Shown: positions 1 through 5,557 of the stretch, one piece after another
Layout: each line of letters starts with the position of its first letter
How positions within the stretch are numbered: position 1 is the stretch's first letter
NCBI GenBank assembly: GCA_937873805.1
Contig: CALMWO010000502.1
Location: forward strand, 1-5,557
Length of the DNA: 5,557 nucleotides
Reading direction: 5' to 3'
From: an uncultured Hyphomonadaceae bacterium
Lineage (GTDB): Bacteria > Pseudomonadota > Alphaproteobacteria > Caulobacterales > Hyphomonadaceae
Translations under genes and position numbers: made by a program
Notes under the pieces: generated by a model
What the model was told of the DNA's origin: nothing
The model's database searches: none
The model's input: the letters and a program-made list of their open reading frames with translations, nothing else

Positions 1-760
1 CCAGCTCGCCGAGCCGGAAAGTCGGCACCGACGGAAACAGATGATGCTCCGCATGCAGGAACATCGAATAGCTGATCCGGTTCTTCAACCACCCCCGCTG
101 CGTGCGCGCCGGATAGACGTGATGCTCCGTCCCATGATGCACCACCCAGACAGCGAAGAACGCGGTGAAGCACTCCCCCACCGTCATCGCCAAGGCATGA
201 TAAACCAGCGCCGGCCAACCCGTCGCAAACGCCGCGATCCAGACGCCGACAATCAGGCCAGCCTCGATCGCCATCCGCCAGCGAATGTGTATCCCGCCAA
301 CGCGCCAGGCTGCGCGCATCACGTCGACGGGGAAACGCGGGCCATACGCGAGAACGCCCCAGAAGCTTTTGCGTCCAGCCTCGCCCTCGATATCGGCATC
401 GCCAAGACAATGCTTGTGGTGCTCCAGATGCGTAACCTTCACCGCATGCAGCGGCAGCATCATGAGCGGGCTCAACAGCACCAGCACAAGATCTGTCGCC
501 CAGCGCGGAAGGCCCAGCGCGTTATGATATCCGTTATGCGCCACACGCAGCAGCGTGAGAAACAGGAAGAATGTGAACGGCAACGCCAGCAGATACTGCC
601 CGTGCGTAGAAAACCAGATCGCGCCCGCCAACCATGGCGCAGGCAGCAGCAGTTCGATCAGCGTATCGATGCGTCGGTATCGAACGAGGTCGCGCCACAC
701 GACGCCGCGTCTCAAAGCGACATGATCAAGGCCAGCATTCGTCCCGACGAGTCCCGCCAT
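1..760 (-). CDS. Membrane fatty acid desaturase family protein (3' end outside window)
   Basis: The first 253 residues of an integral-membrane di-iron desaturase/hydroxylase are present; the C-terminus lies beyond the left edge. Three histidine boxes are visible: HNGYH at residues 75-79 (HxxxH), HLEHH at 111-115 (HxxHH) and HAEHH at 236-240 (HxxHH, followed by LFP). An extra histidine cluster, HHGTEHH, sits at 208-214. Hydrophobic stretches lie at about 34-50, 56-73, 91-107, 165-180 and 184-207, as expected for membrane spans holding the boxes at the cytoplasmic face. In this superfamily the histidines bind two irons that activate O2 to desaturate or hydroxylate lipid substrates. The start at 760 is the first ATG after an in-frame TAG (779-781) and has AGGGGG nine bases upstream. 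Whether the substrate is an acyl chain, a carotenoid or another lipid cannot be told from sequence. It follows alaS after 102 bases; no functional link is evident. Confidence 0.9.
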   Translation of the reverse strand, partial: MAGLVGTNAGLDHVALRRGVVWRDLVRYRRIDTLIELLLPAPWLAGAIWFSTHGQYLLALPFTFFLFLTLLRVAHNGYHNALGLPRWATDLVLVLLSPLMMLPLHAVKVTHLEHHKHCLGDADIEGEAGRKSFWGVLAYGPRFPVDVMRAAWRVGGIHIRWRMAIEAGLIVGVWIAAFATGWPALVYHALAMTVGECFTAFFAVWVVHHGTEHHVYPARTQRGWLKNRISYSMFLHAEHHLFPSVPTFRLGEL

Positions 761-769
761 GACGGCGTT

Positions 770-775
770 CCCCCT
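770..775 (-). promoter_or_regulatory. Ribosome binding site of the desaturase gene
   Basis: AGGGGG on the minus strand ends nine bases before the ATG at 760. With the in-frame TAG at 779-781 just upstream, it fixes the start codon. It suggests the gene is translated independently of alaS. Confidence 0.65.
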
Positions 776-841
776 GCGCTATGACAGGCAACCGTTGGAA
801 TGAATGTAAGCACGCGCGATCCCGCCGGTATGCGGCGAAAT

Positions 842-858
842 CACTAGCCATTGTCTAG
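842..858. repeat. CTAG-N7-CTAG motif, copy 1 (alaS-desaturase gap)
   Basis: This 17-base element, CACTAGCC-ATTGT-CTAG on the plus strand, matches the element at 5164-5180 at 14 of 17 positions. Both have two CTAG tetramers separated by exactly seven bases. It lies four bases beyond the alaS stop codon and 81 bases before the desaturase start. CTAG is generally scarce in proteobacterial DNA, which makes the match more notable. A shared regulator site is inference; chance remains possible for so short a motif. Confidence 0.4.
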
Positions 859-862
859 CAGA

Positions 863-3547
<2,685 letters not shown>

Positions 3548-3554
3548 CGGCAGG

Positions 3555-3559
3555 CTCCT
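3555..3559 (-). promoter_or_regulatory. Ribosome binding site of alaS
   Basis: AGGAG on the minus strand lies seven bases before the ATG at 3547. It decides that start over the in-frame ATG at 3607. Confidence 0.8.
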
Positions 3560-3666
3560 GAGGTCATGAAGACCGCTCCGCCTCTGCAAGGCGGCCGCAT
3601 TCTCCACGACCGGTTACTTAATGTCCCGGCGCCAGCCATCCCAGCCCGGCTCGAGGACCAAAGGCG

Positions 3667-3694
3667 GTATAAGGCCCCCCCTCGCGGCAGGCAA
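3667..3694 (-). promoter_or_regulatory. Candidate sigma70-type promoter of alaS
   Basis: On the minus strand TTGCCT (3694-3689) is followed after 16 bases by TTATAC (3672-3667). Both resemble the -35 and -10 consensus, and the position downstream of the recA terminator fits a separate alaS transcript. The spacer contains a run of seven G (3681-3675). No experimental start site is known to me, so this remains a sequence-based guess. Confidence 0.45.
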
Positions 3695-3775
3695 CGCCGA
3701 CGCGACGCGCCGAAATGACCGAACACCGCAAAATTCCCCCGAAAATCTCCCGGAAACCTCATCCAGAAACGCAGA

Positions 3776-3801
3776 AGACGCCGGTCAAACGACCGGCGTC
3801 T
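3776..3801 (-). terminator. Intrinsic terminator of recA
   Basis: A perfect 11-bp stem, AGACGCCGGTC and GACCGGCGTCT with a four-base loop (3787-3790), begins 69 bases beyond the recA stop codon. In the recA direction the stem is followed by TTCTGCGTTTCT, an interrupted T-rich tail; on the other strand the following bases are CCCTGC. This orientation supports termination of recA transcription rather than of anything on the plus strand. Confidence 0.8.
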
Positions 3802-3870
3802 CCCTGCACTGCCATGTGCCTGCCCTGAACCGGCTGCGAACCCGCCTCAGGACACCGCCGAGCCAGAAGC

Positions 3871-5016
3871 TCAGCTACCCTTCTTGCCCTTCGCGGCCAC
3901 CGGCGCTTCGCCGCTGCCGTCATCATCGCCATCGCTATTGTCGTCACCCGGCTCAAGCGCGAGCAGGTTCTCACCGATAATGCCGGAATTCCTGCGGATC
4001 GCGTCTTCGATCTCGGCCGCCGTCTGTGGGTTATCCTTGAGGAATTTCCGGGCATTCTCACGCCCCTGCCCGATCCTTTGCGAGCCGTAGGAGAACCACG
4101 AGCAAGACTTCTCGATCACATTGGCTTTCACGCCGAGATCGATCAGCTCGCCCGTCTTGGAGATGCCTTCCCCATAGATGATGTCGAATTCGACCTGCCG
4201 GAACGGCGGGGCGACCTTGTTCTTGACCACCTTCACGCGGGTCTGGTTGCCGATGACTTCGTCACGCTCCTTGATCTGGCCGATACGACGAATGTCGAGG
4301 CGAACGGACGAATAGAACTTCAGGGCGTTGCCGCCCGTGGTCGTCTCCGGCGAGCCATACATCACACCGATCTTCATGCGGATCTGGTTGATGAAGATCA
4401 CCATCGTCTTGGACTTGGAAACCGACGCCGTGATCTTACGCAGCGCCTGGCTCATCAGGCGGGCCTGCAGGCCCGGCAGGCTGTCGCCCATCTCGCCTTC
4501 AAGTTCGGCGCGCGGCGTCAGCGCCGCAACCGAGTCGACCACCAACACGTCGATAGCGCCCGAACGCACCAGCGTATCGGTGATTTCCAGAGCCTGCTCG
4601 CCCGTATCCGGCTGGGAGACCAGCAGGTCGTCGAGATCAACACCGAGCTTGCCGGCATAGATCGGATCGAGCGCATGCTCGGCGTCGATGAAGGCGCCCA
4701 CGCCGCCATTCTTCTGCGCTTCTGCAAGCACGTGCAGGGCCAGCGTCGTCTTGCCCGAACTTTCCGGGCCATAAATCTCGATGATCCGGCCACGCGGCAG
4801 GCCGCCAATGCCCAGCGCCACGTCGAGGCTGAGCGAGCCGGTCGACAGCGCCTCGATATCCATCGCCTGGTTCTTGCCCAGGCGCATGATCGAGCCCTTG
4901 CCGAAATTGCGCTCGATCTGGCCGAGCGCCGTTTCCAGCGCCTTCTGCTTGTCCATGCCCTTGTCTTCCACCAGCTTCAGAGCGGCGCCCGCCATGTTCA
5001 TCTCCACATCTGCCAT
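3871..5016 (-). CDS. recA: Recombinase RecA
   Basis: RecA forms ATP-dependent filaments on single-stranded DNA, carries out strand exchange in recombinational repair, and stimulates LexA self-cleavage to induce the SOS response. Numbering from the first ATG, Walker A is GPESSGKT at 83-90. The catalytic glutamate is E113 in DAEHALDP, and Walker B ends at D161 in LVVDSVAAL. Loop L1 lies near 173-185, and the L2 region follows INQIRMKIG (209-217) and includes GSPETTTGGNALKFY (221-235). The C-terminal domain ends in an acidic stretch (357-370) followed by a short basic tail KGKKGS. Length is 381 residues, against 352 in E. coli and about 360 in many alphaproteobacteria. The ATG at 5016 has no good ribosome site. 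The ATG at 4995 (residue 8) has GGAG six bases upstream and gives an N-terminus, MAGAALKLVEDK, more like alphaproteobacterial homologues, so 3871-4995 (374 residues) may be the true gene. Confidence 0.98.
   Translation of the reverse strand: MADVEMNMAGAALKLVEDKGMDKQKALETALGQIERNFGKGSIMRLGKNQAMDIEALSTGSLSLDVALGIGGLPRGRIIEIYGPESSGKTTLALHVLAEAQKNGGVGAFIDAEHALDPIYAGKLGVDLDDLLVSQPDTGEQALEITDTLVRSGAIDVLVVDSVAALTPRAELEGEMGDSLPGLQARLMSQALRKITASVSKSKTMVIFINQIRMKIGVMYGSPETTTGGNALKFYSSVRLDIRRIGQIKERDEVIGNQTRVKVVKNKVAPPFRQVEFDIIYGEGISKTGELIDLGVKANVIEKSCSWFSYGSQRIGQGRENARKFLKDNPQTAAEIEDAIRRNSGIIGENLLALEPGDDNSDGDDDGSGEAPVAAKGKKGS
5002..5005 (-). promoter_or_regulatory. Ribosome binding site favouring the internal recA start
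   Basis: GGAG on the minus strand lies six bases before the ATG at 4995, inside the longer reading of recA. The ATG at 5016 is preceded by CCCTTCAGCCAGC, which has no purine-rich site. This supports initiation at 4995. Confidence 0.55.
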
Positions 5017-5027
5017 GCTGGCTGAAG

Positions 5028-5043
5028 GGCGGCAAATGCCGCC
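5028..5043 (-). repeat. Inverted repeat in the recA leader, proximal
   Basis: GGCGGC and GCCGCC form a perfect 6-bp stem with a four-base loop. It ends 11 bases before the ATG at 5016 and 32 before the ATG at 4995. In RNA it would fold next to the upstream start codon and could disfavour initiation there, which is inference. The absence of a T-tract argues against a terminator. Confidence 0.5.
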
Positions 5044-5045
5044 GA

Positions 5046-5062
5046 TCCCAGCCCGTCTGGGA
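5046..5062 (-). repeat. Inverted repeat in the recA leader, distal
   Basis: TCCCAG and CTGGGA form a perfect 6-bp dyad around a five-base centre. It lies two bases from the inverted repeat at 5028-5043. If the proposed -10 at 5071-5066 is right, transcription would start within or near this dyad, so it may act as DNA rather than as an RNA hairpin. Confidence 0.4.
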
Positions 5063-5065
5063 GAT

Positions 5066-5093
5066 TGTGTACTACAAATGTTCTCGTGAACAA
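5066..5093 (-). promoter_or_regulatory. recA: Candidate recA promoter
   Basis: On the minus strand TTGTTC (5093-5088) is followed after 16 bases by TACACA (5071-5066). The spacing equals that of the E. coli recA promoter. The -35 hexamer overlaps a GTTC half-site, as expected for a promoter repressed by LexA. The -10 match is moderate. Confidence 0.5.
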
Positions 5094-5102
5094 AGCATGA
5101 AA
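5069..5102 (-). promoter_or_regulatory. Putative LexA (SOS) operator region of recA
   Basis: Minus-strand half-sites read TTTC-N7-GTTC-N4-GAAC-N7-GTAC. The left pair (5102-5088) differs at one base from GTTC-N7-GTTC, the established alphaproteobacterial SOS box. The right pair (5083-5069) differs at one base from the reverse complement, GAAC-N7-GAAC. The centre, GTTCACGAGAAC, is a dyad. The region covers the candidate promoter, which fits repression by LexA. No perfect GTTC-N7-GTTC is present, so the exact operator is uncertain. Confidence 0.5.
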
Positions 5103-5163
5103 GAGAGCGCAGCCCGAACTATTTCAGCGCCCCAATTTGTAGGGGTTAGCGGGACTTTTGAGG

Positions 5164-5180
5164 CACTAGCCCTAGACTAG
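5164..5180. repeat. CTAG-N7-CTAG motif, copy 2 (upstream of recA)
   Basis: CACTAGCC-CTAGA-CTAG on the plus strand is 14 of 17 identical to the element at 842-858. A third CTAG lies inside it, and bases 5171-5181 form the dyad CCTAG-A-CTAGG. It is 60 to 100 bases upstream of the candidate recA promoter. Its role is unknown. Confidence 0.4.
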
Positions 5181-5284
5181 GTCCGCAACCGAAGACCCCG
5201 ATCGCCCAGCAAGGCGCCGGAACATCAACATCCAGCGCGACTCACCGATTCTCCGTGAGGCGGCCATTGGGATGGAAAAGCCGG

Positions 5285-5557
5285 CTATTTTTCCAAGCCC
5301 TCTTTTATCCGCCCGCCAGCCAGCATGCCGACCATCGAATAATTCCCCTCATGGCAGGCGTACTCCAGAATATGGTTCGGCGTTGACGACAGGATCATCT
5401 CGGCCCGCCATGTCTGGCTGAACACTTCGGGATCCTCGACCTTGTAGGCGTAGAGAATCTCGCCCGCCGACACGCGGGTGAAGCGCTCCGTCACTTTTGC
5501 TGTGTGAGACACGAGAAGCGGCGACGCTGGCTTGAACGCGTCGCCCGGCACGAAGTT
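5285..5557 (-). CDS. Uncharacterised protein, C-terminal part (5' end outside window)
   Basis: The last 90 residues of a longer protein are present, with the reading frame open to the right edge and a TAG stop at 5287-5285. The start lies outside; GTG at 5551-5549 is simply an internal valine. Conserved-looking blocks are VTERFTRVSAGEILYAYKVEDP (residues 22-43 of the fragment) and EYACHEGNYSMVGMLAGGR (65-83). From memory, a TERFTR block followed by EYACHEGNY near the end recurs in uncharacterised, often secreted, proteins of Acidobacteria and Proteobacteria. I cannot attach a function or a confident family name. The fragment is mixed polar and aromatic with no membrane span. It is co-directional with recA but separated by 268 bases, so an operon is unlikely. 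Confidence 0.85.
   Translation of the reverse strand, partial: NFVPGDAFKPASPLLVSHTAKVTERFTRVSAGEILYAYKVEDPEVFSQTWRAEMILSSTPNHILEYACHEGNYSMVGMLAGGRIKEGLEK

Larger units (their letters stand above)
3548..3870 (-). other. recA-alaS intergenic region
   Basis: This 323-base gap contains no credible gene. In transcription order it holds the recA terminator (3776-3801), a patch of two imperfect 12-base repeats (3730-3741 and 3742-3753, 9 of 12 identical, A4 tracts in plus-strand sense), a candidate alaS promoter (3667-3694), and a leader of roughly 110 bases. The leader includes a 6-bp hairpin at 3578-3594 (CCGCCT, loop CTGCA, AGGCGG in plus-strand sense), whose alaS-proximal edge is 30 bases before the start codon. 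I see no T-box, as expected outside Gram-positive bacteria. Confidence 0.7.
5017..5284 (-). other. Intergenic region upstream of recA
   Basis: This 268-base gap contains no credible gene. The recA-proximal 90 bases hold the promoter, the LexA-like sites and two dyads, listed separately. The distal part (about 5103-5284) is more AT-mixed and contains the CTAG-N7-CTAG motif at 5164-5180 and a weak 5-bp dyad at 5241-5259. No convincing terminator for the upstream gene is visible. Confidence 0.6.

Noticed and set aside
41..784. Plus-strand open frame of about 247 codons at the left edge
   Set aside because: The minus strand encodes a desaturase with three histidine boxes and a ribosome site, while the plus-strand product is a low-complexity Arg/Gln/His-rich sequence.
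823..837. Inverted repeat CGCCG-GTATG-CGGCG after alaS as a terminator
   Set aside because: The stem is only 5 bp and is not followed by a T-tract in the alaS direction. Such dyads are common in GC-rich DNA.
3548..3607. N-terminal extension of AlaRS from the ATG at 3607
   Set aside because: AGGAG at the right spacing precedes the ATG at 3547, the extra 20 residues do not resemble AlaRS N-termini, and the segment contains a leader hairpin.
4078..5025. Plus-strand open frame of about 315 codons opposite recA
   Set aside because: It mirrors the recA codons, is rich in leucine, arginine, histidine and aspartate, has no recognisable domain, and recA on the minus strand fully explains the region.
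5241..5259. Inverted repeat CTCAC-N9-GTGAG as terminator of the gene upstream of recA
   Set aside because: The 5-bp stem has a nine-base loop and no T-tract follows, so I cannot support it as a terminator.

Overview
The window looks like a chromosomal housekeeping segment of a GC-rich alphaproteobacterium. The evidence is the recA-alaS gene order on one strand, the sequence of the RecA N-terminus, and elements resembling the GTTC-N7-GTTC SOS operator in front of recA. I cannot name the genus with confidence. All four genes lie on the minus strand, so transcription runs from the right edge of the window to the left.

From right to left: (1) the last 90 codons of an uncharacterised protein (5557-5285) that enters from outside the window; (2) a 268-base gap holding the recA control region, with a putative sigma70-type promoter, LexA-like half-sites and two adjacent dyads in the leader; (3) recA, complete, 381 codons from the upstream ATG or 374 from a better-supported internal ATG; (4) a 323-base gap with an 11-bp stem terminator for recA, then a candidate alaS promoter and a leader of about 110 bases; (5) alaS, complete, 894 codons; (6) a 102-base gap; (7) the first 253 codons of a membrane-bound fatty-acid-desaturase-type enzyme running off the left edge.

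The genes do not form one obvious pathway. RecA and alanyl-tRNA synthetase are neighbours in many alphaproteobacteria without a shared function. The strong terminator and the separate promoter candidate suggest they are transcribed separately. The desaturase has its own ribosome binding site and may be read from its own promoter or by read-through from alaS, since I see no convincing terminator between them.

I do not see an exotic system such as a mobile element, CRISPR array or toxin-antitoxin pair. The points most worth a second look are regulatory: the symmetric arrangement of near-consensus SOS half-sites at recA, a 17-base CTAG-N7-CTAG motif found once in each of two gaps, the paired hairpins in the recA leader, and the RecA start codon.
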